Below, piece by piece: positions 11,290 to 21,669 of a stretch of 64,000 bases of DNA. The position numbers were made by a program, and so were the translations under genes. This DNA comes from Betaproteobacteria bacterium (GTDB taxonomy: Bacteria > Pseudomonadota > Gammaproteobacteria > Burkholderiales > Burkholderiaceae_D), in assembly GCA_013287275.1 (NCBI GenBank), contig JABDED010000001.1, positions 62,001 through 126,000 on the forward strand, written 5' to 3'. The notes beneath the pieces are model-generated. The model had not been told where the DNA came from and searched no databases. It was given only the letters and a program-made list of their open reading frames with translations. Numbering within the stretch: position 1 is the stretch's first letter; every line of letters begins with the position of its first letter.

Positions 11290-12101
11290 AGGCGAGATTG
11301 TAACGCGACAAGCAGGTTTTCGTCGCCTGAAGCTGTCAATGTAATCGATTGAAAACCCAGGGACCTGGCCGTTTCTGCAATGCGGATATGGGGTACGATC
11401 AAATGTTGCTGTTGCATTTTTGCCACGGCATCCGCGGTATCTGACTCCGCAGCCAGTTCTTCGGCCCACGCCAGCAGCGTGCGCAGGGCTTCCGAGCTGG
11501 TCACGATCCAGTCGTTTTCCTGCTTGAGCATCGACGATAATTGCTGCCTGCGCTCGGCAGTAAACGCTGGCGCTTCCCTGCGATAGGCGGCTACCTGCGT
11601 GACCGCTATGTCTTGCGCCTTCAGCGCATCAGCCAGCAGTTCGCGGCCGGTCTCGCCGCGCACGATCAGCACCCTGCCCGTTTTTAGCGCTTGCAGGTCG
11701 AGCACCGCGAGCAGGGTTTCGGAATCGGTGCGCTCAACATCTACGGGGCTCAGTATCCTGGTATTGGCATCGGTAACGCCGTGCGCCGCCAAGGCGGCCC
11801 GGCTGCCGGCGCCCATCACACCTATGCTGACGCCGGCAGGCCAATGGCTGAAATGGCCCAGGTGGCGGATACGCGCAAAGCTCGCGTCAATCGCGTTGGG
11901 GCTGACGAAAGCCACCAGCGCGTAATTGTCCAGGCTGCCCAGTGCAGCATCCAGTTGGGCCGAGTCTGCCAGCGGCAGGATCTCCAATAAAGGGAAAAGC
12001 TCCGCCTTGCGCCCCATGGCGGAGATCCGCTGTACAAGTGCGTGCGCCTGGGCCGCAGGGCGTGTCACCACGACCGCTTTCACGCCGGCTTCATTTCTCA
12101 T
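11286..12101 (-). CDS. hemD: Uroporphyrinogen-III synthase
   Basis: VVTRPAAQAHALVQRI...; between hemC and hemX; 4-bp overlap with hemX. Confidence 0.88.
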   Translation of the reverse strand: MRNEAGVKAVVVTRPAAQAHALVQRISAMGRKAELFPLLEILPLADSAQLDAALGSLDNYALVAFVSPNAIDASFARIRHLGHFSHWPAGVSIGVMGAGSRAALAAHGVTDANTRILSPVDVERTDSETLLAVLDLQALKTGRVLIVRGETGRELLADALKAQDIAVTQVAAYRREAPAFTAERRQQLSSMLKQENDWIVTSSEALRTLLAWAEELAAESDTADAVAKMQQQHLIVPHIRIAETARSLGFQSITLTASGDENLLVALQSRL

Positions 12102-12159
12102 GCTCGTTTCTGCTTATCCGGATTAAATTGGCGTTCTGTATGTATCAGTGAACTGCAGT

Positions 12160-13197
12160 TCATTCTCCTGCGTCGGCGGCCTCAGCCTTGCAGGCCGCCA
12201 GGATGGCATCGGCGTCCTGTGCCGACAAGGCTGCGGCAACTTGCTTGCCCAGTTCTTGCGGCGCATTTGCCGGGCCGCTGACTTCTGCCTTTGCGATTCG
12301 CTTGCCGTCAGGTGTGGCGACCATTGCGCGCAAGTGCATGCGGCCGTTTTCTATCACGGCAAATGCCGCCAGCGGAATCTGGCAACTGCCGCCGAAAGCC
12401 TTGGAAACGGTGCGTTCTGCAGCCACTGCCTGCGCGGTGGCTTCATGATTCAGTGGTGCCAGCCATTCCTGCAGTTCCGGCCTGCCTGCGGGGATTTCAA
12501 TTGCCATCGCTCCCTGCCCTGCTGCCGGCAGGCTTTGCTCTGGGTCCAGGCAGGCACGGATGCGTTCAGGAATGCCCAGCCGCTTCAAGCCGGCGGCGGC
12601 CAGGATAATGGCGACGTAGTCGCCCTGATCCAGTTTCCTGAGCCGGGTGTCCAGGTTGCCACGCAAAGGGCGGATGACCAGATGCGGGTAACGCGCAGCA
12701 ATCAGCGCCTGCCGGCGCAAGCTGCTGGTGCCGATCACGGCTCCGGCCGGCAATTGGTCCAGTCCGGAATAATCATTGGACACAAAGGCATCGCGCGGGT
12801 CTTCCCGCTCCAGTACGGCGGCCAGGGCAAAACCCTCAGGCAAATCCATAGGGACGTCTTTCAGCGAATGTACGGCCAGATCGGCGCGTCCTTCCGCCAT
12901 CGCCACTTCCAGTTCTTTTACAAACAAGCCTTTGCCGCCGATTTTGGAGAGTGCCTTGTCCAGAATCTGGTCGCCGCGGGTCGTCATGCCCAGGATTTCT
13001 ATCGTGCAATCGGGATAAAGCGCTGCCAGCCTGTCCCTGACATGCTCGGCCTGCCACATGGCAAGACGGCTTTCACGGGAGGCGATAACTAATTTGCTAG
13101 GGGCTGATACTTTCAAAACACTCTCTCTGCTGATGTGGAATAAGGCTGTTTTGCGCTTTCCTTGCACATTAAGCCAATCAACCGCAGATTTTATCAT
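12160..13197 (-). CDS. hemC: Hydroxymethylbilane synthase (porphobilinogen deaminase)
   Basis: [47 protein letters not shown]; true start may be internal (TTG near LKVSAPSK). Confidence 0.94.
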   Translation of the reverse strand: MIKSAVDWLNVQGKRKTALFHISRESVLKVSAPSKLVIASRESRLAMWQAEHVRDRLAALYPDCTIEILGMTTRGDQILDKALSKIGGKGLFVKELEVAMAEGRADLAVHSLKDVPMDLPEGFALAAVLEREDPRDAFVSNDYSGLDQLPAGAVIGTSSLRRQALIAARYPHLVIRPLRGNLDTRLRKLDQGDYVAIILAAAGLKRLGIPERIRACLDPEQSLPAAGQGAMAIEIPAGRPELQEWLAPLNHEATAQAVAAERTVSKAFGGSCQIPLAAFAVIENGRMHLRAMVATPDGKRIAKAEVSGPANAPQELGKQVAAALSAQDADAILAACKAEAADAGE

Positions 13198-13545
13198 GGA
13201 GACATGCTACTGCCATCGGCTTTGACAAGGCAGAAACGGGTTTTAACCGCTTGCGGCCGGTGACGGGCGTTTTAGAAAGCTGTCCAGGCAAGACGGGAAG
13301 GCGCCTGCCTGTTCTAGCGGGCCCCATTGGGCTGCGCCCGGCTGCCAATTAAACGGGGATGATATCTGCAGCGTAGTTAAATGAAATAGCGTTCAACTTG
13401 ACAACGCAGCAAGCAAAAAGGCATCATGGCAGCATGAATTCCGCAACCATTGGCAAATTTCTGATCTCTCTGTCTGATTATTGGCGCCTGGGATAGACCG
13501 GGACGGCAGACGAATCGCGATTTCTCCAGATTTCACCCCATATCC

Positions 13546-13574
13546 ATGCCGCCGTTCCAGAGCGGCATTTTTTA
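13546..13574 (+). terminator. Rho-independent terminator in the region upstream of trpS
   Basis: ATGCCGC-CGTTCCAGA-GCGGCAT-TTTTTAT on + strand; not positioned after any called plus-strand gene. Confidence 0.65.
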
Positions 13575-13646
13575 TGCGCGGAAATGAAGCAACATATTGA
13601 ATACGGCAATGAATGCAACGGCATTCGCAGCATCCAAGGAAAAAAC

Positions 13647-14708
13647 ATGAATGAACAGAATACGCAGTCCAATACCGCCAGCAGCGCATCCAATACCGTG
13701 CCCAGCGATAAAAACCACCTGATCCTTACCGGTGACCGCCCTACCGGCCCTTTGCACCTGGGCCATTTTGTCGGTAGTTTGCGCAACCGCGTCAAATACC
13801 AGCATCAATACCAGCAATTCATCATGCTGGCCGATGCGCAGGCGCTGACTGACAACATGGACGATCCGGCCAAGGTGCATAACAATGTGCTGGAAGTTGC
13901 ATTGGATTATCTGGCGGTGGGCATAGATCCGGCCCAGTCGACGATCTTTATCCAGTCGCAAATCCCTGAACTGACCGAGCTGACCTTTTATTACCTGAAC
14001 CTGGTGACGGTGGCGCGCCTGGAGCGCAACCCGACCATCAAGCAGGAAATTTTGCTGCGCAATTTTGAAAGGGACATCCCGGCCGGTTTCCTGACTTACC
14101 CGGTCAGCCAGGCGGCGGACATCACCGCCTTCAAGGCAAGCCTGGTGCCGGTCGGCGAAGACCAGATCCCGATGATAGAACAGACCAATGAAATCGTGCG
14201 CCGCTTCAATCGCCTGGCCAAACGCGACATCCTGGTGGAAGCGCAGGCGCTGGTGCCCGAGATCGGCCGCCTGCCCGGTATAGACGGCAAGGCCAAAATG
14301 AGCAAGTCGCTCGGCAATACCATCAATCTGGGCGCGACTGCGGCCGAGATCAAGGCCGCGGTCAAGATGATCTATACCGATCCGCTGCACCTGCGGGTGG
14401 AAGATCCAGGCCACCTGGAAGGCAACGTCGCCTTTATTTACCTGGACGCTTTTGATACCGATCAGGAAGGCCTGCAAGTGATGAAGGATCATTATGTGCG
14501 CGGCGGGCTGGGCGACGGCATGGTCAAGAAACGGCTGGAAGGCATATTGCAGGACATGCTGGCGCCGATACGTGAGCGCCGCCAGGAATTTGAAAAAGAC
14601 CGCGGCCAGGTCTTGCAGATGCTGAAGCAAGGCACGGAAAAAGCACGTGAGATCGCAGCCAGGACTACGGATGAAGTGAAGGCTGCAATCGGACTGAAAC
14701 ACTTCTAA
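13647..14708 (+). CDS. trpS: Tryptophan--tRNA ligase
   Basis: [19 protein letters not shown] (HIGH-like) and KMSKSLGN (KMSKS) signatures. Start set at MNEQNTQSN. Confidence 0.95.
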   Translation: MNEQNTQSNTASSASNTVPSDKNHLILTGDRPTGPLHLGHFVGSLRNRVKYQHQYQQFIMLADAQALTDNMDDPAKVHNNVLEVALDYLAVGIDPAQSTIFIQSQIPELTELTFYYLNLVTVARLERNPTIKQEILLRNFERDIPAGFLTYPVSQAADITAFKASLVPVGEDQIPMIEQTNEIVRRFNRLAKRDILVEAQALVPEIGRLPGIDGKAKMSKSLGNTINLGATAAEIKAAVKMIYTDPLHLRVEDPGHLEGNVAFIYLDAFDTDQEGLQVMKDHYVRGGLGDGMVKKRLEGILQDMLAPIRERRQEFEKDRGQVLQMLKQGTEKAREIAARTTDEVKAAIGLKHF

Positions 14709-14725
14709 GTCGACAGAATTCGGAG

Positions 14726-14752
14726 CGGGCGCGCCTCAGTCGCGCCCGTTTT
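14726..14752 (+). terminator. Rho-independent terminator downstream of trpS
   Basis: CGGGCGCG-CCTCAGT-CGCGCCCG-TTTT. Confidence 0.75.
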
Positions 14753-14769
14753 CCATTGAGGCATACGCT

Positions 14770-15336
14770 ATGAGAACATTTCCGTTTGTACTACCCGTAT
14801 TGCCAACGGCACGGCTGGAACTGCGTGCCATCAGCACCGACGACATCGATGCACTGTTTTCCATCTTCAGCGACCCGCAAACCTTGCGCTACTGGTCACG
14901 CGGCCCGTATTCTTCTCCGACCGAGCTGCAATCGTATTTTGACAAGACCGAGCAGTCATTCATCGACAAGTCCCAGCTTCGGTGGGGACTGGCGCGGCGT
15001 GAGGATGGACGCGTAATAGGCGTATGCAGCCTGTATGCGATCGACGCGGGTAATTTGAGGGCCGACATCGGTTATATCCTGCATAAAGATGCCTGGGGCC
15101 GGGGTTATATGCGGGAGGCCTTGACTGCAATATTCGACTATGCCTTTGAGGTGATGAGCCTGCGCCGGATAGAGGCTGATATTGACCCACGTAATGCGGC
15201 TTCGATCGCTGTGCTGGAAAAGCTGGGATTCCAGCGTGAAGGCTTGCTGAAGGAACGCTGGCTGGTCGAAGGCGAGGTATGCGATTCGGTGATGATGGGC
15301 CTGTTGCGCTCTGCCTGGCTGCCAGTGGCCGTTTAG
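14770..15336 (+). CDS. GNAT family N-acetyltransferase (RimJ/RimL-like)
   Basis: TARLELRAISTDDIDALFSIFSDPQTLRYW...RRIEADIDPRNAASIAVLEKLGFQREGLL. Confidence 0.88.
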   Translation: MRTFPFVLPVLPTARLELRAISTDDIDALFSIFSDPQTLRYWSRGPYSSPTELQSYFDKTEQSFIDKSQLRWGLARREDGRVIGVCSLYAIDAGNLRADIGYILHKDAWGRGYMREALTAIFDYAFEVMSLRRIEADIDPRNAASIAVLEKLGFQREGLLKERWLVEGEVCDSVMMGLLRSAWLPVAV

Positions 15337-15402
15337 CTTAAAAATTTACGTCCGTGTATGATGGTGTTAATTGCAAATTGACTACACGAATAGACTACGC
15401 GA

Positions 15403-16617
15403 ATGACCCAGCTGTCCCTCACCTCTGCGCGCGCCCTACACCTTGCGGCGCAGGGCCTGTTGAACCCGCCGCGCGGCAAAGCCAGCAAAGAGCATGTGCT
15501 CGCCAGCATACGCAAAATGGCGGCTTTGCAAATCGATACCATCAATGTGGTGGCGCGCAGCCCCTATCTGGTGCTGTGGAGCCGCCTTGGATCTTATCAA
15601 CAGGAATGGCTGGATGAGTTGCTGGCCGACGGCAAACTCTTTGAATACTGGTCACATGAAGCCTGTTTCCTGCCTATCGAAGACTATGGCCTTTACCGGC
15701 ACCAGATGATTTCGCCGCAAGGGCTGGGCTGGAAATACAATCACAAGTGGCTGGCCGGCAATGCGGATGCCGTTGAGCAGATACGCAAGCACATCAAGTT
15801 AAACGGCGCGGCCCGCTCAGCGGATTTCGAGCGCAAGGACGGCAAGGCAGGCGGCTGGTGGGAATGGAAACCGGAAAAACGCTCACTGGAAGTGCTGTTC
15901 ACCAGCGGCGAATTGATGGTGGCGCGCCGGCATAATTTCCAGCGCATCTATGATCTGCGCGAGCGTGTGCACGCGGCCTGGAAAGACAAGCGCGACCTGC
16001 GTCCGCAAATCGAAGGGCAGCGTGAGCAGGTATTGAAGGCAGTCCGCGCGCTGGGTATCGCCAAGGCAGGCTGGGTGGCGGATTATTTTCGCATGGGTAA
16101 GCTGGATCCGCAGATCCAGCCTGCCACACTGGCCAAACAGGGCTTGCTGCTGACCGCGCAGGTGGACGGCTGGGAGCAGCCGGTATATGTGCATCCGGAC
16201 CATGCCGGCTTGCTGGATCAGGCCGATCAAAGAAAGCTGAAGGCTACGGCGACCCGCATCCTCTCCCCTTTCGATCCGGTGGTCTGGGACAGGAAGCGCG
16301 CCATCGAGCTATTCGATTTCGACTACAAGCTGGAGTGCTATACCCCCGAACCGAAACGGCGTTACGGCTATTTTACCTTGCCTATTTTACGGCGCGGCGT
16401 GCTGGTCGGAAGGCTGGATGCGAAAGCGCACCGCAAGGACGATATATTTGAAATCAAGAGCCTGCACCTGGAACCGGGGGTGCGCGTCAGCCAGGCCTTC
16501 GCCGATGATGTCGCCGGCGCAGTGCAAAGCTTTGCTGCATGGCACGGTACACCGCAAGTGCAGTTGCAGAAATGCTCTTCCACTGAACTGAAAAAAATGC
16601 TCTCAGGCCGGCTTTGA
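15403..16617 (+). CDS. YcaQ-like winged-helix protein (putative interstrand crosslink DNA glycosylase family)
   Basis: LTSARALHLAAQGLL...QIDTINVVARSPYLVLWSRLGSY...SPFDPVVWDRKRA; HTH_42 family pattern. Confidence 0.85.
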   Translation: MTQLSLTSARALHLAAQGLLNPPRGKASKEHVLASIRKMAALQIDTINVVARSPYLVLWSRLGSYQQEWLDELLADGKLFEYWSHEACFLPIEDYGLYRHQMISPQGLGWKYNHKWLAGNADAVEQIRKHIKLNGAARSADFERKDGKAGGWWEWKPEKRSLEVLFTSGELMVARRHNFQRIYDLRERVHAAWKDKRDLRPQIEGQREQVLKAVRALGIAKAGWVADYFRMGKLDPQIQPATLAKQGLLLTAQVDGWEQPVYVHPDHAGLLDQADQRKLKATATRILSPFDPVVWDRKRAIELFDFDYKLECYTPEPKRRYGYFTLPILRRGVLVGRLDAKAHRKDDIFEIKSLHLEPGVRVSQAFADDVAGAVQSFAAWHGTPQVQLQKCSSTELKKMLSGRL

Positions 16618-16633
16618 TGAGGATCCACTCCAA

Positions 16634-16912
16634 ATGACCATCAACTCACCCCTTGCACCGGCCTGCGCCAGTGGGGCTCCGTATGTATTGCTGGTGGAGG
16701 ACGAGGCGGCCATTGCCGACACCATAGTCTATGCTTTGACCAGCGAGGGATTCGCCAGTCGGCCCCGGATTCCAATGGCTTTGACCTGTGCCGACGGTTA
16801 CGTGATGTTACCACCACGCCGATTATTTTCCTGACCGCGCAGCCGCAAGACAGACAAGGTTGCCGGCCTGGAAATGGAAGCGAACGACTATGCCATCAAA
16901 TCCTTCTCGCGC
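16634..16912 (+). pseudogene. Decayed response-regulator (OmpR/CreB-like receiver) gene remnant
   Basis: Frame 1: PYVLLVEDEAAIADTIVYALTSEGF; then shifted PDSNGFDLCRRLRDVTTTPIIFLTA; then another frame DKVAGLEMEANDYAIKSFS. Receiver motifs spread over frames with internal loss; effector domain missing. Confidence 0.85.
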
Positions 16913-16915
16913 TTT

Positions 16916-18019
16916 TTATGCAGCACGGCTTAATTCCAGCAGCCGCTGGAAGTACGGCAGTACCTGTTCGTTGCTCAAGCCGAGCAATTGGTCTCCAACG
17001 TAAAGTTCAGTAAAGCTCCAGCCCGGCACTTCCGCCGGGCGCACCACTCCGACTACCCAGTGCTTTTCTTCCGCCGCAATCTTGTCCCTTGCCGCCATCA
17101 CTTTGTCCTGATGCGCGTCAAAGTAGATATGCATCATATTAGTTTGTGGAATCGCAGGATTTACCCGTATGCCAGTCAATGCTTGCAAGCCTTCTGCCAG
17201 CGCCTGGCTTCTTTGCAGGCAGGCATCCATCTGGGACAGGCGCTCGTCGAAACGCATTGCGGACGATGCCACCATGGGGCTTTGATGGATCAACGTGCCG
17301 CCCAACCGGCGTTGCCACAGCCTGGCCGTGGCGATAAACTCTTCTTCTCCTAGCAGCACCGCGCCGGCCAAGCCGCCTATGCCCTTGTACATGGATACGT
17401 AAACCGAGGAAAAACCTTCGACGATTTCGGCGTGGGTCTTGCCGTAAAAGGCGCGGCTTTCCCACAGCCGCGCGCCGTCCATATGCAGTGGGATACCCCG
17501 CTCGCGGGCTTTGTCTTTCAGTGCCTGCAACTCATCCCATCCCGGCAACTGCCCCCCCGCGCAGCGTATCGGCAGTTCCACCAGCAGGCAGGCCAGGCTT
17601 TGCCTGCTTGCCTCCAGGTCAGCGGCCAGCATGGGGCTCAGGCGGTCGCCGACAGGGACGCCGTGCAGCTTCAGCAAGGCCTGGTAAGCCTGCTCTTCGT
17701 GGCCTATCAGGTGCGAGGTCGGATGCAAGCCAAACCGCGGTATGCCGCTCTGCTCGGCCCAGATCTGGACCGCGATCAACTGCGCCATCACGCCGCTGGG
17801 CATGAATACGGCAGCCGGCTTGCCTAATAATGCGGCAACTTTCTGTTCGAAGCCACTCAGCAGTTCGCCTTCCCCGTAGACATCGTGTTCGATGCTATTT
17901 GCTTCGCACCATGCGGCGATGGCGCGGAACTCTTCCGCCGGGCTGGGGCTATGGAAGCCGGGGAAAATGATCTGGCACTGGCTGCGGAGTTGTTGGCGCT
18001 GCAGATGGATATTGTTCAT
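16916..18019 (-). CDS. Threonine aldolase / beta-eliminating lyase family PLP enzyme
   Basis: IPLHMDGARLWESRAFYGKT...SVYVSMYKGIGGLAGAVLLG; start set at MNNIHLQRQQ. Confidence 0.8.
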   Translation of the reverse strand: MNNIHLQRQQLRSQCQIIFPGFHSPSPAEEFRAIAAWCEANSIEHDVYGEGELLSGFEQKVAALLGKPAAVFMPSGVMAQLIAVQIWAEQSGIPRFGLHPTSHLIGHEEQAYQALLKLHGVPVGDRLSPMLAADLEASRQSLACLLVELPIRCAGGQLPGWDELQALKDKARERGIPLHMDGARLWESRAFYGKTHAEIVEGFSSVYVSMYKGIGGLAGAVLLGEEEFIATARLWQRRLGGTLIHQSPMVASSAMRFDERLSQMDACLQRSQALAEGLQALTGIRVNPAIPQTNMMHIYFDAHQDKVMAARDKIAAEEKHWVVGVVRPAEVPGWSFTELYVGDQLLGLSNEQVLPYFQRLLELSRAA

Positions 18020-18087
18020 GAAATGAGGGTAAGGTAGATTGGTTGGCGGTTGGGACTGGCCGATCCCGCAGCAAGAGTGCAGATGGC

Positions 18088-18918
18088 TCAGCGCACCAGC
18101 GATTTGATCAGCGGCCACTGGCGGCGGGAAATAGGCAGGCGTTCATCGGTGTCGCGCAGTATGACTTGCCAGGATTCGGTAACTTTCTCATGTTCGCCGT
18201 CGGTATCCGCAATGGCCGGGCCGCTTCGTTCCGCGCCCTGGTTCGCAACGCTGCTGACCCGCTCGACGCCTCTGATCGCATTCCGTGCAATCAACGCATT
18301 CCTGTGCACGCGCACCAGCACGTCGGCCATTTCTTCTTCTATCGAAACCAGTGGTTCTTCCAGCAAGTAGCTGCGCTCCCGGGTGTGCAGGGTCACATAT
18401 TTTTGCTCAGCCTTCAGGAATAAGACATCCGCTACCGGCACCAGCAATACCCTGCTCCGCTCCAATACTGAAAAATGGCGGCGCCTGGCCGGCACCGCTG
18501 CAATGGCTTCCGCTATCGAAGGTTGCTGCGCGCTGGCTCTGATCTGTCCGGCGCGTCTGATTGCCTCTTCCAGGCGGGTAGCGCGCACCGGTTTCAACAG
18601 ATAATCCAAGGCATGCACATCGAAGGCTTTCACCGCATATTCATCATAGGCAGTGACGAAAATAATGGCGGGCGTCGCCGCGCCCATGCTGCGGCTCAGA
18701 TGGTGGGCCAGCTCTATGCCGGTCATGCCGGGCATTTGTATGTCCAGCAAAACGATGTCCGGCTTGCTGGACATGATGGCGTCCAGCGCATCCTGCGCAC
18801 TTCCCGCCTCGCCGGTCAGCTCACAAGCGCAGCTGTCCTGGATGTCGGACAACAGCATGCCCAGCCTTTGCCGGGCAGGCGCCTCGTCGTCAACGATGAA
18901 AATTCTGTGCTTTCGCAT
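18088..18918 (-). CDS. LytTR-type response regulator (AlgR-like)
   Basis: IFIVDDEAPARQRLGMLL...DIVLLDIQMPGMTGIELAHHL receiver plus LytTR DNA-binding domain (VRVHRNALIARNAIRGVER). Confidence 0.9.
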   Translation of the reverse strand: MRKHRIFIVDDEAPARQRLGMLLSDIQDSCACELTGEAGSAQDALDAIMSSKPDIVLLDIQMPGMTGIELAHHLSRSMGAATPAIIFVTAYDEYAVKAFDVHALDYLLKPVRATRLEEAIRRAGQIRASAQQPSIAEAIAAVPARRRHFSVLERSRVLLVPVADVLFLKAEQKYVTLHTRERSYLLEEPLVSIEEEMADVLVRVHRNALIARNAIRGVERVSSVANQGAERSGPAIADTDGEHEKVTESWQVILRDTDERLPISRRQWPLIKSLVR

Positions 18919-18922
18919 TTGC

Positions 18923-19966
18923 TTATTTCTTATAGGGGAAATGCAATTTCACTTCGAAGTTGCCGGCCACTGCGCCAAAGCTCAAATTGGCTTCTATATC
19001 GTAAAGCAGGCGCAATCTTTCGCGAATATTATCCAGGGCCATATGATTTCCTCCTGGCATGCTTGCGGTGCCATGGTAAGGATTCACGATGCGAATATCA
19101 ACTTTATCCAGCTTGCGTTGTATCTCTACCACGATGCCGGCCGGCTGGGTTGACGGCTCCACGCCGTAGTGCACGGCGTTTTCCAGCAGCGGTTGCAATA
19201 ATAAGGTGGCGATTTGTCCGTTTTGCAGATCTTGCTCGCTGAGGTTGGTGATATGCCACTCTACTTGCAAACGGTCGCCGAGGCGGATTTTTTCTATCGA
19301 CAAATATTGTTCGCACAAGCGTATTTCATCGTGCAGGGTGCTCATGTCCCGGGTGTCCCGCATCAAGACGCGAAACAGGTCCGCCAGGTCCTCCAGCGTT
19401 GTTTCCGCGCGCTGCGGTTCTGTGCGTATCATGGACAAGACGGCATTCAGGCTATTGAACAGGAAGTGGGGGCGTATCCTGGCTTGCAGCGCCTGCAGCC
19501 TGGCCTCGCCCAAGGCCGGCGAATAGGCCCTGGTGCGCAGCTCAAAATAGTGCTGCAGCAAGAAGCCGGCAATAAAACAGGTCAGCATTGCATATCCGAG
19601 GTGCAAACGTGGATAGCTGTTGACAAACCAGTCCAGGCCCGAAAAATAGGCCAGCAGCAAACCGCAGACTGTCGCCGGAACCACGCCGCAAATAGCCCTC
19701 TGCGTCCAGTCGGGTAAAAAATGGCGCAACGATAGTTTCCTGGCAAGGCATAGCAGCAGCAGTGAAACCAGGCTGATCGTTTCCACCAGCATCGCCATCT
19801 CTATAAAGTCCTGCAACAGGTCCGATTTGCTCTGGCCACGCGACATCAGCGCCAGCAATACCAGTATATTGGCGGCGATCAAAACCCGGAAAATGATGCC
19901 AATATTGCAGCAATCAGGAATCAGGGAGTCATTGCGAGCAGAGATTTTCGGTATGGGTTCAGTCAT
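18923..19966 (-). CDS. LytS/YehU-type sensor histidine kinase (AlgZ-like)
   Basis: ALQARIRPHFLFNSLNAVLSMIRTEPQRAE (His_kinase) and multiple TM helices; start at MTEPIPKIS. Confidence 0.88.
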   Translation of the reverse strand: MTEPIPKISARNDSLIPDCCNIGIIFRVLIAANILVLLALMSRGQSKSDLLQDFIEMAMLVETISLVSLLLLCLARKLSLRHFLPDWTQRAICGVVPATVCGLLLAYFSGLDWFVNSYPRLHLGYAMLTCFIAGFLLQHYFELRTRAYSPALGEARLQALQARIRPHFLFNSLNAVLSMIRTEPQRAETTLEDLADLFRVLMRDTRDMSTLHDEIRLCEQYLSIEKIRLGDRLQVEWHITNLSEQDLQNGQIATLLLQPLLENAVHYGVEPSTQPAGIVVEIQRKLDKVDIRIVNPYHGTASMPGGNHMALDNIRERLRLLYDIEANLSFGAVAGNFEVKLHFPYKK

Positions 19967-20067
19967 GAAAGGCGGTTGTTTGCCGGATTTGCGCGCATGC
20001 GCAAAAGGCCGAAATGAAAAATCGGGCTCCGGTGTCTTATAATAAAGGGATAACACTGGAAACCACT

Positions 20068-21462
20068 ATGACATCACAATTCTCTAAAAAAAGCGAGGCA
20101 TGGTCTGCCCGCTTCTCCGAACCTGTCTCCGATCTGGTCAAACGCTATACCGCTTCGGTGTTCTTTGACAATCGCATGGCTGCCTTTGATATCCAGGGAT
20201 CTCTGGCGCATGCGGAGATGCTGGCAGCACAAAATATCATCAATGCGCAAGACTATGCCGATATCCAGCGCGGCATGGCGCAGATCAAGTCTGAAATCGA
20301 TTCCGGCAAATTCGAGTGGCTGCTGGACCTGGAAGACGTGCACCTGAATATAGAAAAACGCCTGACCGAGCTGGTCGGCGATGCCGGCAAGCGCCTGCAC
20401 ACCGGCCGCTCCCGCAATGACCAGGTGGCGACAGATATCCGCCTGTATGTGCGCTCGTCCATCGACATCATCGTCAGCTTGCTGGGCGATCTGCGCCTGG
20501 CCCTGCTGAACCTGGCCGAGCAGCACGCGGAGACCATATTACCCGGCTTTACCCATATGCAGGTTGCGCAGCCGATTACCTTCGGCCACCATATGCTGGC
20601 CTACGTGGAAATGTTCAGCCGCGATGCCGAGCGCATGCTGGATTGCCGCAAGCGCGTGAATCGCCTGCCTTTGGGCGCAGCAGCCCTGGCCGGCACGACC
20701 TTTCCTATCGATCGCGAACGGGTCGCCAAAACCTTGGGCTTTGAAGATGTCTGCCACAATTCGCTGGATGCAGTGTCCGACCGCGATTTCGCCATCGAAT
20801 TCTGCGCCGCCGCTGCGCTGATCATGACGCACGTATCCCGCATGTCGGAAGAACTGGTGATCTGGATGAGCCCGCGGGTCGGCTTTATCGATATTGCCGA
20901 CCGTTTCTGTACCGGCTCATCCATCATGCCGCAAAAGAAGAACCCGGATGTGCCTGAACTAGCGCGCGGCAAGACCGGCCGCGTCAATGGGCACCTGATC
21001 GCATTGCTGACCCTGATGAAGGGCCAGCCGCTGGCCTACAACAAGGACAACCAGGAAGACAAGGAACCGCTGTTCGATACCGTCGATACCGTGGTCGATA
21101 CGCTGCGCATCTTTGCCGACATGGCGACAGGCATTACCGTCAAGGCGGATGCGATGCGCGCCGCCGCGTTGCAGGGTTACGCGACGGCTACCGACCTGGC
21201 CGATTACCTGGTCAAGAAAGGACTACCTTTCCGCGATGCGCACGAGGCAGTGGCGCTGGCTGTGCGTACCTGCGTCGACAAGGGCTGCGACCTGAGCGAT
21301 ATGAGTCTGGCGGAGTTGCAGCAATTCTCCAAACTGGTAGGTGAAGATGTGTTCGCGGTATTGACACTGGAAGGCTCGGTAGCGGCTCGCGACCATATCG
21401 GCGGCACCGCGCCGAACCAGGTAAAAGCTGCGATTGCCCGCGCGCGCAGCAAGCTGGGCTGA
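20068..21462 (+). CDS. argH: Argininosuccinate lyase
   Basis: [32 protein letters not shown] signatures; start at [12 protein letters not shown]. Confidence 0.96.
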   Translation: MTSQFSKKSEAWSARFSEPVSDLVKRYTASVFFDNRMAAFDIQGSLAHAEMLAAQNIINAQDYADIQRGMAQIKSEIDSGKFEWLLDLEDVHLNIEKRLTELVGDAGKRLHTGRSRNDQVATDIRLYVRSSIDIIVSLLGDLRLALLNLAEQHAETILPGFTHMQVAQPITFGHHMLAYVEMFSRDAERMLDCRKRVNRLPLGAAALAGTTFPIDRERVAKTLGFEDVCHNSLDAVSDRDFAIEFCAAAALIMTHVSRMSEELVIWMSPRVGFIDIADRFCTGSSIMPQKKNPDVPELARGKTGRVNGHLIALLTLMKGQPLAYNKDNQEDKEPLFDTVDTVVDTLRIFADMATGITVKADAMRAAALQGYATATDLADYLVKKGLPFRDAHEAVALAVRTCVDKGCDLSDMSLAELQQFSKLVGEDVFAVLTLEGSVAARDHIGGTAPNQVKAAIARARSKLG

Positions 21463-21491
21463 TCTTGCTGCCACCTGTCAGCTTAATTATC

Positions 21492-21518
21492 AAGGGCAAG
21501 CCGGGCTTGCCCTTTTTT
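21492..21518 (+). terminator. Rho-independent terminator downstream of argH
   Basis: AAGGGCAAGCC/GGGCTTGCCCTTTTTTAT. Confidence 0.85.
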
Positions 21519-21669
21519 ATATTGAGCCGGCTCGGTAGTTTTACTTAAGTAGTCTATGTTGCGTCGCCGCATGATGTTTTATTGCCGCATTTCCTGACCA
21601 AACATACAATTTCCGGCGATAATAAATGCAGCAACTTATTCATATAAAACCTATAAACAGGAGAGACGA

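Noticed and set aside
12148-13092. 314-aa plus-strand ORF
   Set aside because: Antisense to hemC; no recognisable motif.
13572-14702. 376-aa minus-strand ORF
   Set aside because: Antisense to the clear trpS gene.
18088-21462. AlgZ/AlgR-like pair beside argH and near hemC as a novel system
   Set aside because: This order (argH, algZ-algR, hemC region) is a known conserved arrangement in beta/gammaproteobacteria.
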